This document shows, piece by piece, positions 23,744 to 33,246 of a DNA stretch of 64,000 nucleotides; the stretch's first letter is position 1; each line of letters starts with the position of its first letter. The translations under genes and the position numbers were made by a program. This DNA comes from Firmicutes bacterium UBA6806 (lineage in GTDB: Bacteria > Bacillota > Clostridia > Peptostreptococcales > Acidaminobacteraceae). Below the pieces are notes generated by a model, which did not search any database, was not told the origin of the DNA, and was given only the letters and a program-made list of their open reading frames with translations. Where the stretch lies: positions 78,441 through 142,440 of the forward strand of contig DKFC01000003.1 in NCBI GenBank assembly GCA_002452745.1, given 5' to 3'.

Positions 23744-26368
23744 TTATCCCAATATCTCAAAAACTTTCGCAAGTGCCTCTTTGGCTTTTTCAGGCAGTTT
23801 GCCACCTGCTTGAGCCATGTTTGGCTTGCCGCCACCGCCGCCGCCTGCCACCTTGGCAACTTCTCTTATGAGGTTTCCTGCATGTGCACCGAGTTTAACT
23901 GCCTCATCAGACGCCATGGCTAAGAATTCCACTTTATCCTCACCTTTATTGGCAAGAACCACCACACTGCATCCCAGTTTGTCCTTAATTTGATCCGCCA
24001 GATTTCTCAGTGTGTTCATATCCATGCCACCGAACTCTGCAGTGACAACTTTTATGCCCTTGAGTTCCCTTGCACTATCAATAATAGACTGTAAATCACC
24101 AGATGCAAGTTTATTTTTGAGCTTGTCGTTTTCTCTCTGAAGCGTTTTGACCTCCAAAAGCACCGTCTCTGTACGATGTTCAAGGTCATTTCTATTTGTT
24201 TTAAGCATATCAGAGAGTCTTTGAATTTTCCCATCGAGTTGTGTTAACATTTTATAAACATTTTCCCCAGTAATGGCCTCAATCCTTCTGACGCCAGCGG
24301 CAACGCCTGTTTCACTGATGATTTTAAACAATCCAGCTTCGGATGTGTTTTTAAGATGCGTTCCCCCGCAGAGTTCGATACTGTAATCGCCCATGGTCAC
24401 CACTCGGACAGTGTCGCCGTATTTTTCACCAAAGAGTGCCATTGCCCCTTTTTCTCTAGCAGCATCGATGCCCATAACTTCTGTTTTTACAGGAAGCATG
24501 TTTAAAATTTGCTCGTTAACCAATGCCTCTATTTTGGTCAATTCTTCATAAGATATCGCTTCGAAATGCGAAAAATCAAATCTTAGTCTCTCTGGTGAGA
24601 CCATGGAACCAGCTTGTTCCACATGTGTTCCCAGAACTTGTCTGAGTGCTTTGTGAAGCAAATGCGTTGTGGAGTGGTTTCGAGCAGTTGCCATTCGCTT
24701 TTTCACATCCACAGATGCCGTCACCACATCTCCAATTTTCACTGTACCGCTTTTGATTATCACGTGATGTGCAATAATCTTACCGACACTTTTGCGCGTC
24801 TCTTCCACAGTTGCCCTAAACGACCCAAGCTCCAAAGTTCCCGTATCGTAAACCTGACCGCCACCTTCAGGATAAAATGGCGTCTTGTCCAAAACAATCG
24901 AGACCTCCATTCCTTCAAAGGCTTCGTCCATAAGGGTTTCACCCACAATTGCAAGCACTTTTGAATCATAAGTCAGGTTTTCATGTCCAACGAATTCACA
25001 GTTCATATCTTTAGGCAGTTGTCCCAGAGCATCTTGAGCCCAGCCCAATTCGTCTCCAGAACCTCTTGCTGTTCTCGCACGCTCTTTTTGCAGTTCCATC
25101 TGTTCCTTGAAGGCATCTTCATCCACTGACATATCATGCTCTTCTAAAATTTCAAGTGTCAGTTCAAGTGGGAATCCGTATGTGTCATACAGTCTGAAGG
25201 CATTTTCACCGCTTAAAACAGTTTCCCCCTCCGCTTTTAGAGCATCCACATAATCTGTCAAGATGCTAAGTCCTTGATCTATTGTGGTTTGAAAACGCTC
25301 TTCCTCTATGGAAATGATTTTTTTGATATAGTCTTTTCTCTCAATTAAATTTTCATAATTCCCACCATAGGATTCGATAACAGCATCCACAAGCTCGGTG
25401 AGGACATTCCCCGTCATCCCCAGCATTTTAGCATGACGTGCAGCCCTTCTGAGAAGTCTTCTGAGGACGTATCCACGGCCTTCGTTATTTGGCATGATGC
25501 CGTCGCCAACCATGAAAGTAACTGCCTTTATATGGTCTGTGATAATTCGGACTGAAATATCTTGTTTTGTGTCTTTTCCATACTCGACACCGCTTTTTTC
25601 AAGAACAGCATCTCTTATATGTCTTATGGTATCCACTTCAAAGATAGTGTTGACATCTTGCATAATACAGGCGATTCTCTCAATCCCCATTCCAGTATCT
25701 ATATTAGGTTTTTCGAGCAAGTTGTAGTTTCCATTTTCATCTTTATCAAATTGAGTGAAAACGTGATTCCAAAATTCCATAAACCGTTCACAGTCACATC
25801 CCGGTTTACAATCTGGCGACCCACAGCCGTATTCTTCACCTCTGTCAAAGTAAATTTCCGAACACGGTCCACATGGGCCTGTTCCGATCTCCCAGAAGTT
25901 ATCCTCTTTTCCCAATCGGGTGATTTTCTCTTCTGGAATGCCAATGACGTCTCGCCAGATGGCAAATGCCTCATCATCATCCAAATAAACTGAAGGCCAG
26001 AGTTTCTCCACTGGCAGCTCTAGCACTTCTGTGATAAACTCCCATCCAAACTTGATCGAACCCTCTTTAAAGTAATCGCCAAATGAGAAGTTACCTAGCA
26101 TTTCAAAGCAAGTTGCATGTCTTGCTGTAACCCCTACATTTTCAATATCTCCTGTTCTCATACACTTTTGACAAGTTGCCATTCTAGGCTTTGGCGGAAT
26201 TTCTGTCCCCATGAAGTATTTCTTCAAAGGCTGCATCCCCGCATTTACAAGCAAAAGGCTTTTATCTCCTTGAGGCACTAGCGAATAACTAGATGTCACA
26301 TAGTGATCTTTAGATTCATAAAAATCCAAAAAAGCCTTTCTGATTTCATTTAATCCCATGTATTTCAT
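23744..26368 (-). CDS. alaS: Alanyl-tRNA synthetase
   Basis: 874 residues, usual length. Class II catalytic core at 1-350 (FLDFYESKDHYVTSSYSLVP; GMQPLKKYF), the tRNA-recognition region, editing domain with HSTTHLLHKALR and the CGGTHL zinc motif (ELCGGTHLKNT), and a C-terminal DHHA1 domain ending GGGGGGKPNMAQAGG. ATG 26368 has AGGAGG 8 bp upstream. Regulated by the T-box leader at about 26425-26660. Confidence 0.97.
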   Translation of the reverse strand: MKYMGLNEIRKAFLDFYESKDHYVTSSYSLVPQGDKSLLLVNAGMQPLKKYFMGTEIPPKPRMATCQKCMRTGDIENVGVTARHATCFEMLGNFSFGDYFKEGSIKFGWEFITEVLELPVEKLWPSVYLDDDEAFAIWRDVIGIPEEKITRLGKEDNFWEIGTGPCGPCSEIYFDRGEEYGCGSPDCKPGCDCERFMEFWNHVFTQFDKDENGNYNLLEKPNIDTGMGIERIACIMQDVNTIFEVDTIRHIRDAVLEKSGVEYGKDTKQDISVRIITDHIKAVTFMVGDGIMPNNEGRGYVLRRLLRRAARHAKMLGMTGNVLTELVDAVIESYGGNYENLIERKDYIKKIISIEEERFQTTIDQGLSILTDYVDALKAEGETVLSGENAFRLYDTYGFPLELTLEILEEHDMSVDEDAFKEQMELQKERARTARGSGDELGWAQDALGQLPKDMNCEFVGHENLTYDSKVLAIVGETLMDEAFEGMEVSIVLDKTPFYPEGGGQVYDTGTLELGSFRATVEETRKSVGKIIAHHVIIKSGTVKIGDVVTASVDVKKRMATARNHSTTHLLHKALRQVLGTHVEQAGSMVSPERLRFDFSHFEAISYEELTKIEALVNEQILNMLPVKTEVMGIDAAREKGAMALFGEKYGDTVRVVTMGDYSIELCGGTHLKNTSEAGLFKIISETGVAAGVRRIEAITGENVYKMLTQLDGKIQRLSDMLKTNRNDLEHRTETVLLEVKTLQRENDKLKNKLASGDLQSIIDSARELKGIKVVTAEFGGMDMNTLRNLADQIKDKLGCSVVVLANKGEDKVEFLAMASDEAVKLGAHAGNLIREVAKVAGGGGGGKPNMAQAGGKLPEKAKEALAKVFEILG

Positions 26369-26424
26369 TTATATTTCCTCCTCTTTTTCGCTCTTTTAAA
26401 CCGAAATCGCTATATCCAAAAAAC

Positions 26425-26660
26425 AAAAAAACCTCCGAAAGCTACAGGGACGACTCTACCGCGGTACCACCCTGCTTACCGACGCACGGCGCCGATCACT
26501 CTCAAAGGTTAACTGCATCATAACGATTGCAAATCGCAAATATCTACTGTTAGTTCAATATTTGAGCTCGGAAGCTGCTTCAATCACGTCGAATGCATTT
26601 CAGCAACAGCATTCTCTCTGAGGGTGTGATCTACTCCTCTTCTTCATCGCAATAATATAT
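26425..26660 (-). promoter_or_regulatory. T-box riboswitch leader of alaS
   Basis: The minus-strand leader contains the universal T-box antiterminator sequence GGGTGGTACCGCGG (26459-26472), followed by the weak stem CCT...AGG and a run of seven T at about 26425-26431. An AGTAGA-type motif lies in the 5' Stem I region. Uncharged tRNA-Ala is expected to pair with the T-box bulge and allow alaS transcription. A GCT triplet at 26565-26567 is one candidate specifier, but I could not fold Stem I well enough to be sure. This fills most of the 370-bp gap between iscU and alaS. Confidence 0.93.
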
Positions 26661-26738
26661 TCTCAATATCATTAGTTTATCATAGTTTTTTAAAAAGTGA
26701 AGTCTTTTTTTGTCGGGAGTCTGCCGAAAAAGCCTTTC

Positions 26739-27182
26739 TTAAATCTCAATATCCACCACATCATGATGATCGTGCTCTTCATTTGGATCAAATCCATCTA
26801 GTTCTTCATAGTGAAGTCCATTTTTAGTTGCATAATCATAAATAGCCGCTTTAAGTGCTTGTTCTGCCAAAACAGAACAGTGAACTTTAACTGGTGGCAA
26901 TCCGCCCAACTCATCAACCACTTGTTTATTTGTAAGCGCAAGCGCTTCTTTGATTGTTTTGCCCATAATCAGCTCTGTCGCCACCGAAGAAGCAGCTATT
27001 GCCGATCCACATCCAAATGTTTTGAATTTAACATCTTCAATCACTTCGCCATTGACTTTGATGTAGATTCTCATAATATCGCCGCATTTGACATTGCCCA
27101 CTTCGCCAACACCATCTGCATTTTCGATTTCTCCCACATTTCTCGGATTCATAAAATGATCCATAACCTTTTCAGTATACAT
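26739..27182 (-). CDS. iscU: Iron-sulfur cluster scaffold IscU/NifU-like
   Basis: 147 residues from ATG 27182 (MYTEKVMDHFMNPRNVGE), preceded by GGGAGG inside the end of iscS. Three cluster-ligating cysteines: VKCGDIM, TFGCGSAIAAS and VHCSVLAEQ. Short His-rich C-terminus EEHDHHDV. Receives sulfur from the cysteine desulfurase encoded directly upstream. Confidence 0.95.
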   Translation of the reverse strand: MYTEKVMDHFMNPRNVGEIENADGVGEVGNVKCGDIMRIYIKVNGEVIEDVKFKTFGCGSAIAASSVATELIMGKTIKEALALTNKQVVDELGGLPPVKVHCSVLAEQALKAAIYDYATKNGLHYEELDGFDPNEEHDHHDVVDIEI

Positions 27183-27183
27183 G

Positions 27184-28359
27184 CTATTTTCCTCCCAAAA
27201 CTCTATCATATAATGGCGACATCATTCTCAATTTGTGAACGATCTCCTTAAGCGCTTCAACCGCATAATCCACATCTTCTTCCGTCGTGAAATCTCCTAT
27301 AGAAAGTCTCAGCGATCCATGTGCAATCTCATGCGGTAACCCAATTGCGAGCAGAACATGCGACGGGTCTAAAGACCCTGATGTACAAGCAGATCCACTC
27401 GATCCTCCAATCCCTTTTGCATCAAGACTTAACAGCAATGCTTCCCCTTCAATAAACTCAAAACAAACGCTGACATTGCCAGGATGTCTTTCTGTCGGAT
27501 GACCGTTATATCTAGAATAATCAATGCTCTCGGTAATGCCCTTAGCAAGTCTGTCTCTCAGAGCCGAAAGTCTCTTTATGTGTTCGTCAAGATTTTCATG
27601 TGCCAATTCTGCGGCCTTTGCAAATCCCATAATACCTGGAATATTCTCAGTACCCGCTCTTCGATTTCTCTCTTGCGCGCCACCCTCTATGATGTTTTGG
27701 ATGCGAATGCCCTTTTTAATATAAAGCGCCCCCACACCTTTAGGTCCGTAAATTTTATGACTTGAAATGCTCATGAGGTCTATATTTAAAGCACTTACAT
27801 CTATTTTGACATTTCCATATGCCTGAACTGCATCTGTATGGAATATGACGTTGTGCGCTTTGGCAATTTTGCCAATGGCACCGATGTCTTGCATGGTTCC
27901 AATTTCGTTGTTGATAAACATAACTGAAATTAAAACAGTCTTTTCAGTGATGGCCGCTTCTAAATCAGCTAAATTGATTCTCCCCTGAGAATCCACGTCC
28001 AGATAAGTCACTTCAAAGCCTTCTTTTTCTAGTGCTGAACAAGTATGAAGAATTCCATGATGTTCAATTTTAGTGGTAATCATGTGGTTGCCCTTCGCCT
28101 TATTGGCTCGCATCACACCTTTTAAAGCCCAATTGTCAGACTCAGAGCCACCCGCTGTAAAGTAAATTGTTTCAGGTGTTGTTCCCATTGTCTTTGCAAT
28201 TGTAGCCCTTGCACTTTCCAAAGCTCGCTTTGCGTCTTGTCCAAATCCGTGGATACTGGATGCGTTTCCATAAATATCAGTGAAATAAGGCATCATAGTG
28301 TCAAGAACTTCCTGTTTCACTGGAGTTGTAGCTGAATAGTCCATATAGATCCTCTTCAT
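27184..28359 (-). CDS. iscS: Cysteine desulfurase IscS/NifS-like
   Basis: 391 residues from ATG 28359 (MKRIYMDYSATTPVK), preceded by GGAGGG. PLP-dependent: Schiff-base lysine in SISSHKIYGPKGVGALY, active-site cysteine loop GGSSGSACTSGSLDPSHVL, and FTAGGSESDNWALKG. Mobilises sulfur from cysteine. Middle gene of iscR-iscS-iscU; 43 bp after the regulator. Confidence 0.96.
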   Translation of the reverse strand: MKRIYMDYSATTPVKQEVLDTMMPYFTDIYGNASSIHGFGQDAKRALESARATIAKTMGTTPETIYFTAGGSESDNWALKGVMRANKAKGNHMITTKIEHHGILHTCSALEKEGFEVTYLDVDSQGRINLADLEAAITEKTVLISVMFINNEIGTMQDIGAIGKIAKAHNVIFHTDAVQAYGNVKIDVSALNIDLMSISSHKIYGPKGVGALYIKKGIRIQNIIEGGAQERNRRAGTENIPGIMGFAKAAELAHENLDEHIKRLSALRDRLAKGITESIDYSRYNGHPTERHPGNVSVCFEFIEGEALLLSLDAKGIGGSSGSACTSGSLDPSHVLLAIGLPHEIAHGSLRLSIGDFTTEEDVDYAVEALKEIVHKLRMMSPLYDRVLGGK

Positions 28360-28402
28360 AAGAACCCTCCTCATAAACATTTATTCCGATTCGCCAGTCG
28401 GA

Positions 28403-28861
28403 TTATTTGCATTCACATATTGTCTCTATAATAAAGTTGCTTTGATTGAGTTCATAATCATCCAGCATATGTTGCAGTGTAATGGAATTGACAACACTGG
28501 TTATGCTCTCATATATTTTTTCGTAAATGACTTTTGTGACACAGTACGTGGAGTGGTCACAGGTTTCCACATCATCTTCCACAACGCAATCTGTTGGCGC
28601 AAGTGGTCCTTCAAGCGTGGTTAAAATCACACCTACTGTTATATCACTTGGTGGCTTAGACAGCATATATCCGCCTTGAGCACCTCTGATGCTTTTGACC
28701 AGACCTGCTTTTCTAAGTGGTGAAATCAATTGTTCCAAATAGTTGACCGATATCGCCTGACGTTCAGATATACTGGTCAGAGAAACCGGTCCTTCACCAA
28801 AATGCATCGCCAAATCAAACATTGCTTTTAATCCATATCGTCCTCTTGTCGAAAGTTTCAA
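28403..28861 (-). CDS. iscR: Rrf2-family Fe-S regulator IscR-like
   Basis: 152 residues. Winged helix (MKLSTRGRYGLKAMFDLA) and IRGAQGGYMLSKPPSDITV. Three cysteines (92, 101, 107) in the region TDCVVEDDVETCDHSTYC that in IscR bind a [2Fe-2S] cluster, so it should sense cluster status and repress its own operon. Transcribed from a consensus promoter at 28909-28937. Confidence 0.92.
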   Translation of the reverse strand: MKLSTRGRYGLKAMFDLAMHFGEGPVSLTSISERQAISVNYLEQLISPLRKAGLVKSIRGAQGGYMLSKPPSDITVGVILTTLEGPLAPTDCVVEDDVETCDHSTYCVTKVIYEKIYESITSVVNSITLQHMLDDYELNQSNFIIETICECK

Positions 28862-28908
28862 TCTATCCTCTCCTTCAATTCCTAGTCATTTACTATGAAA
28901 TCATTTTA

Positions 28909-28937
28909 ATTATAATATATCCGATTAAATGAGTCAA
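28909..28937 (-). promoter_or_regulatory. Sigma-A promoter of the iscRSU operon
   Basis: Minus strand TTGACT (28932-28937), 17 bp, TATAAT (28909-28914), about 48 bp upstream of the iscR ATG. Near-perfect consensus. The spacer ATCGGATATA region is AT-rich and is a plausible IscR-binding site, which I cannot confirm. Confidence 0.8.
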
Positions 28938-28970
28938 CTTTAATAGGCCAAGAACTTATGAAATATTTGT

Positions 28971-28997
28971 TAACTATTTGTCGATTTATGCCGATAA
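28971..28997 (+). promoter_or_regulatory. Sigma-D (sigma-28) type promoter
   Basis: TAAC (28971-28974), 15 bp, GCCGATAA (28990-28997). This matches the motility sigma factor consensus TAAA-N15-GCCGATAT except one -35 base. Lies 48 bp upstream of the ATG at 29046. Confidence 0.65.
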
Positions 28998-29045
28998 TAT
29001 TGATAAGGTTAGATTTATGTGAACGATATAAAATGGGGGATTACT

Positions 29046-29912
29046 ATGTCAGAAAAATTGGGTGAACTTTACGCCCTTACGCAAAAAGCTCAGAAGATGG
29101 AGATGATTAATGAGGAAGTTGCGCTTGAAATTTATAATGAAATTTTTGAGAACTACATTCCTAAGATTTCTAAAACATATGAGAGCGCCATTAGGCTTCT
29201 GGAGAAGAGACACCGCTATGACGAAGCACTCAAAATATCGGATATGGCCATCCGCCTCATTAAGGAAGACCAAATTTCTGGTACACTGGAACGCTTTGAA
29301 GCCATCAGCCTCAGGCTCAATCGCAAAATAGAAGAATCCACCCCTGTTGAACCCGAACCCGAGAAGCGAAGCACAAAACTTTCTACCAAGCACTTGGCTT
29401 TCGCTGGGATTGTCTTGCTTTTGGCCTTTTTCCTGTTCAAAACTGCCAATCCCTATGATGACTTAAACGTCAACCTCGAGGGCAAACAGGCAATTGAAGG
29501 CAGCGACCAAGTTTTTGACACCTCAAAAGAGGGAATCAATACCCCAGACGAATCCACTTATCCAATTACTGAGAGCATGATTTCTATTGCAGTTGCTGAG
29601 ATCAAAAAAGATCACGAGGTGGTGGATGCCAGCATTATCCCACAGGAGGGCACTATTGGATTTGCAGTTCTGGTGAGACCCTCTACATCGTCTGAACGCT
29701 GTGAAGCCATTGCCACACAACTTGTAAAGACACTTTCTGGAGCTGCCTCTGCAGAGTACTCCGACTTAAATGGCCCTGGCCCTTCTTCACTGGGAGATAT
29801 CTATAATTATTATGAATTGGTTATCTCTGTGGGCACTGGAACCAGCGAAGAAGAAATTATCTCAAAAGGGACTAAAAATAAAGACTCCGCCAACATATAC
29901 TGGCGGCAGTAA
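29046..29912 (+). CDS. Uncharacterised single-pass membrane protein
   Basis: 288 residues from ATG 29046 (MSEKLGELYALTQKAQKM), chosen because GGGGGA lies 7 bp upstream; an earlier ATG at 29019 has no RBS. Residues 1-95 are helical and charged, possibly TPR-like (DEALKISDMAIRLIKED). Residues 117-131 form one membrane helix. The outside part, residues 140-288, is mixed and ends SANIYWRQ, resembling no family I recognise. The sigma-D-like promoter suggests coexpression with motility genes. Terminator follows at 29916-29982. Confidence 0.75.
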   Translation: MSEKLGELYALTQKAQKMEMINEEVALEIYNEIFENYIPKISKTYESAIRLLEKRHRYDEALKISDMAIRLIKEDQISGTLERFEAISLRLNRKIEESTPVEPEPEKRSTKLSTKHLAFAGIVLLLAFFLFKTANPYDDLNVNLEGKQAIEGSDQVFDTSKEGINTPDESTYPITESMISIAVAEIKKDHEVVDASIIPQEGTIGFAVLVRPSTSSERCEAIATQLVKTLSGAASAEYSDLNGPGPSSLGDIYNYYELVISVGTGTSEEEIISKGTKNKDSANIYWRQ

Positions 29913-29915
29913 TGA

Positions 29916-29982
29916 AAAATCCGATAGCCTAAACTGAAAGCCATGTGATACTTTCGGTTCAGCGTCCATCGGATTTTATTTT
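29916..29982 (+). terminator. Bidirectional terminator between convergent genes
   Basis: AAAATCCGAT at 29916-29925 pairs with ATCGGATTTT (29969-29978), with an inner stem CTGAAAG/CTTTCGG, followed by TTTATTTTT on the plus strand and by TTTTTC on the minus. Serves both the gene at 29046 and lplA. Confidence 0.75.
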
Positions 29983-30018
29983 TACACATATTGTATCTCT
30001 AGTTTATATAAACGCCCT

Positions 30019-31017
30019 CTAAAAATTTAAAGTGGCAATCCATTTTTTTAAATCACTCAGCATGTCCTGATAGGCCTCTGGCACATCTATTTTTCTGGCG
30101 GCTTCAAGCAACGGCTCTCTTTCTAGTCTGACATCGCTAAAAGCTGGCATTAGAAGTTCTATAAAATCTGTTGACATGGCATCGGAAAAGATTGCAGCTT
30201 CTTGAATCACCGCATTTTTCAAGACAAAGCTCAAAATGACTTCACCCCATGTGAATTTTTCTTCAAATGTCACATCAAAATTTGGAGTTTTACCAAATCG
30301 CCACTCCCATGAGGCGTAATGGTCGAATCGCTCTTTGATACTTTCTATTGACGTACTCTCAGAGACCATAATCAATTCATTTGCCTTGCCGTACTCCTTC
30401 TCAAAGGCATCACTGACAGCATCCACTACCTTTTGAATAGTCAATTCCGGATTCAAATCCTTTAAATTAATCACTCTTGATTTTACAGATTCAACCCCTT
30501 TAGCTTCGAGCTTTTTTAACGAAGCATTGAGGTATTTTCCGAGTTTTGGCATATCCACGTCTACCAAAATCGTCCCGTGGTGATAGTAGTTTTCCCTTCC
30601 ATAGTAAAACGCGTTTCCTGAGAATTTGCGCCCTTCAGCCAAAATATCATTTCTTCCTGAAAAGGCGGCGTCAATCCCAAGTTCCCTCACAGCATCGACG
30701 ATGACTTTCAACTGCCTTTCAAGGTCTTCATTTGACTTATTCATCACAAATGTAAAATTCAGGTTTCCCATGTCGTGAAAAACCGCACCTCCGCCAGAAA
30801 GTCTTCTTGCAAGTCTTCCTCCATCTTTTTCGAGCGCCTGAACCAATACTTCACGCCACGGATTTTGATGTTTTCCAATAACCACTGTATTTTGATTTTG
30901 CCACAGATAGAGGATGATTTCATCTTTTTTTACCGTTTTGACGAGTTCCTCTTCAAGTGCCAAATTGAACCAAGGATTTGTAGATTGAGATCTGTATATT
31001 TTCGTTGTCGTATTCAA
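30019..31017 (-). CDS. lplA: Lipoate-protein ligase A
   Basis: 332 residues from a TTG at 31017, chosen because AGGAGG lies exactly 6 bp upstream; an ATG at 31047 has no RBS. Ligates lipoate (or octanoate) to E2/GcvH lysines: ARRLSGGGAVFHDMGNLNFTF, FSGRNDILAEGRKFSGNAFYYG, HHGTILVDVDM, and the C-terminal accessory domain (about 250-332, WEWRFGKTPNFD). Monocistronic. No lipoylated enzyme is encoded in the window. Confidence 0.93.
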   Translation of the reverse strand: MNTTTKIYRSQSTNPWFNLALEEELVKTVKKDEIILYLWQNQNTVVIGKHQNPWREVLVQALEKDGGRLARRLSGGGAVFHDMGNLNFTFVMNKSNEDLERQLKVIVDAVRELGIDAAFSGRNDILAEGRKFSGNAFYYGRENYYHHGTILVDVDMPKLGKYLNASLKKLEAKGVESVKSRVINLKDLNPELTIQKVVDAVSDAFEKEYGKANELIMVSESTSIESIKERFDHYASWEWRFGKTPNFDVTFEEKFTWGEVILSFVLKNAVIQEAAIFSDAMSTDFIELLMPAFSDVRLEREPLLEAARKIDVPEAYQDMLSDLKKWIATLNF

Positions 31018-31141
31018 TTTCTGCCTCCTATTCAAATCTAGTGCCAATATTTTATCGTCAGGTCTCTTTAATCGTGAGTTTCCCCTGTTGCATTTCCCTT
31101 TATTGAATCCTTTGACTTATACCCTTAAGCCAGTGAAACTA

Positions 31142-31924
31142 TCACGGCATCATCAGCGAAAAATCAAATTTATGAGATTTCCACATCCCACTTGGCCCAT
31201 CTAGATAGCGCTCACTATAGTGAACATGCCCAGTTTTATCAATTAAAATGACTGTCTGATACACCGTTCCGTGAGTATCCAAATCTATAAAAATAGAGCT
31301 GAGGTTTCGTTCTAATTCCAATTCTATGCCTGTGTCAGGGAGTTGCTCATCAGGGACAATTTCCCGATCCTCCAAAATTTCAAACAGCGCTTCTTCAAGC
31401 GCATCCTCACAAGCCCACTTCTCCTCTAAAAGCACTTTCAACCGCTCTTTTGCCTTTTCAACTTTGGGCCAAGGCGTATCAAAGAAGGCATTGCTTACAC
31501 CGTAAACCCCCTGTTCAACTGATATCACTTCATCCATAACATTTGAATAGAAGTGAAGTTCATTCATGTCACCAGCTACCAAGTTATAAGGGCTGTAAAG
31601 CATTTTTTCATCACTTAAGGCCTTTAAATACCCCTTGCTCTCCTGAGCCTCTGTCAAGAACCTCACTGGAAGTTCTCCTCGCGATCTCCCATCCTCTTTT
31701 ATCTTGGTAAAGTCCCGATGGTTCGTGAGAAAAGAAATGCGTCCCTGTTTTGTCATCCCCATCCAAGTGCCGCCCGCCTTTAAATCTTTGCCAGCAATCA
31801 TCTCTGGGTGGTTGGACCAAAATTTTGATGGTTCTGTCTGTCTCGCTTTAAATTCATCCCGATTCCCAAGATAAATTAAATCATATATCGGATGTGCCTT
31901 ATAGGCAAAAATAACAGTACACAT
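31142..31924 (-). CDS. NRDE family protein (TANGO2-like)
   Basis: 260 residues. N-terminal catalytic-type cysteine MCTVIFAYKAHP followed by the name-giving LGNRDEFKARQTEP motif; GGTWMGMTKQGRISFLTNHRD and YGVSNAFFDTPWPKVEKAK are conserved in the family (Ntn-hydrolase-like fold). The family has been linked to heme trafficking in eukaryotes, but bacterial function is unknown. 15 bp downstream of the DJ-1 gene, so cotranscribed. RBS GAGAGG. Confidence 0.88.
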   Translation of the reverse strand: MCTVIFAYKAHPIYDLIYLGNRDEFKARQTEPSKFWSNHPEMIAGKDLKAGGTWMGMTKQGRISFLTNHRDFTKIKEDGRSRGELPVRFLTEAQESKGYLKALSDEKMLYSPYNLVAGDMNELHFYSNVMDEVISVEQGVYGVSNAFFDTPWPKVEKAKERLKVLLEEKWACEDALEEALFEILEDREIVPDEQLPDTGIELELERNLSSIFIDLDTHGTVYQTVILIDKTGHVHYSERYLDGPSGMWKSHKFDFSLMMP

Positions 31925-31939
31925 ACAACCTCTCTTTCT

Positions 31940-32485
31940 CTATTCAGGGACAACCATTTTTCGACCCAAGTTATTTGCCACGTCAGCGCCTTTAAGCTGT
32001 TTGACCAGTTCTAGAGAAAAAGCAGTTGCCACCCCAACTCCTCGTCCAGTTATGAGATTTCCATCCACTACCACATCTTCATCCAATAGATGTGCAGTGA
32101 CAATACTTGACGCATGAGATGGATAGACCGTTATCTGACGCCCTTTAATCAGCCCCCATGCTTCCAAAACAGTTGGTGCTGCGCAAATGGCAGCCACATA
32201 AATATTTTTATCAAGCGCCTCGGCAACTAAACCTTTCAACTTTTCCGATTTCATGAGGTTATCAATTCCCGGAACCCCTCCCGGTAAAATAATCATTTCC
32301 ACATCCTCTAAAACCCCAATAGCATCTATTTTTTGGTTCATTTCAATGCGTATGCCATGTCCACCCTCTATAGAATCGCCATCTACGCCAACCATCTTAA
32401 CATCAATTCCAGCACGTCTTAAAACATCCACTGGTGTTAAGGCTTCAACTTCTTCAAATCCAGCTCCAAAAAATACCAATACCAT
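31940..32485 (-). CDS. DJ-1/PfpI family protein
   Basis: 181 residues. Class I glutamine amidotransferase-like fold with the nucleophilic elbow Cys in YVAAICAAPTVLEAWGL (about residue 100) and FGAGFEEVEALTPVDVLRRAG at the N-terminus, as in DJ-1/YajL/ThiJ proteins. Probable roles: glyoxalase III or protein deglycase-type detoxification; not decided. mgsA elsewhere in this window makes methylglyoxal. RBS GGAGG. Confidence 0.9.
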   Translation of the reverse strand: MVLVFFGAGFEEVEALTPVDVLRRAGIDVKMVGVDGDSIEGGHGIRIEMNQKIDAIGVLEDVEMIILPGGVPGIDNLMKSEKLKGLVAEALDKNIYVAAICAAPTVLEAWGLIKGRQITVYPSHASSIVTAHLLDEDVVVDGNLITGRGVGVATAFSLELVKQLKGADVANNLGRKMVVPE

Positions 32486-32563
32486 TTTTCTACCTCCTCT
32501 AAGTCTCTATATCAATATTATATCTTGATTTCAATAAAATATGGAATAAAAAAATTGACGTGA

Positions 32564-33130
32564 ATAACCGCGTCGAATAGAATAGAAATTAACAAGGCAA
32601 AAGATGCCATCAACAACATGGGATCAAGAATGGTTGTAAACGGTATTGACAAAACACATTATGCACCTAACAGCAACATGACGCGTGCAGAATTCACAAC
32701 TGCACTCGTAAGAGCGCTTGGGCTTTCAGCAGCCTCTAACAAATCACATTTTGAAGATATTCGTTCTGAAGAATGGTATAATGAATATATTGAAACTGCA
32801 TATGTCTATGGGCTTTTGTCAACTGATGATCTCGATTTTAGCCCAAATGAACTCATAACAAGGGAAGATGCAATTGTCATGATTGCCAATGCTATGAAGT
32901 ACACTGAGATTAAGACATCTGTCTCTTCTTCAGAAGCTACAGCAATTAATCAAAGATACTCTGATCTAGATGAGGCCTCTTTATCAGCTCAGATAGCTAT
33001 CAGAACTTGTATTAAAGCAGGTATCATAACTGGTAGAACAGAGACAACTCTCGAACCTGCTTCCCATATAACAAGAGCAGAAGTTGCGGTAATCATTGAA
33101 AAGCTGTTAAAGAAATCTAATTTAATCTAA
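32564..33130 (+). pseudogene. Remnant of an S-layer-homology (SLH) domain protein
   Basis: The frame is open from after a TGA at 32561-32563 to the stop at 33130. It encodes the tail of a surface protein: a first SLH repeat cut at its start (KDAINNMGSRMVVNGIDK, then MTRAEFTTALVRALGL), a second (FEDIRSEEWYNEYIETAY with ITREDAIVMIANAM) and a third (YSDLDEASLSAQIAIRTC with ITRAEVAVIIEKLL). The homology begins upstream of the first ATG (32618). There is no RBS and no signal peptide, so it cannot be exported as is. I read it as the decayed C-terminus of an S-layer or cell-wall protein. Residues 1-169 from ATG 32618 could still be translated. Confidence 0.75.
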
Positions 33131-33246
33131 CTATCTCTCAAATTTGCGATGCTCTCCACAGAACACATTTCAAAACAGGTTCTATAAATTTATGGATTGC
33201 ACTCGTTGATTTAGGGTAGAAAATAAAAAAAAGTGGAGGTAGAACT

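Noticed and set aside
26700..26735. Inverted repeat CTTTTT...GTCGG/CCGA...AAAAAG after iscU as an iscU terminator
   Set aside because: On the minus strand it is not followed by T residues; the pairing is mostly A/T. Possible but too weak to list.
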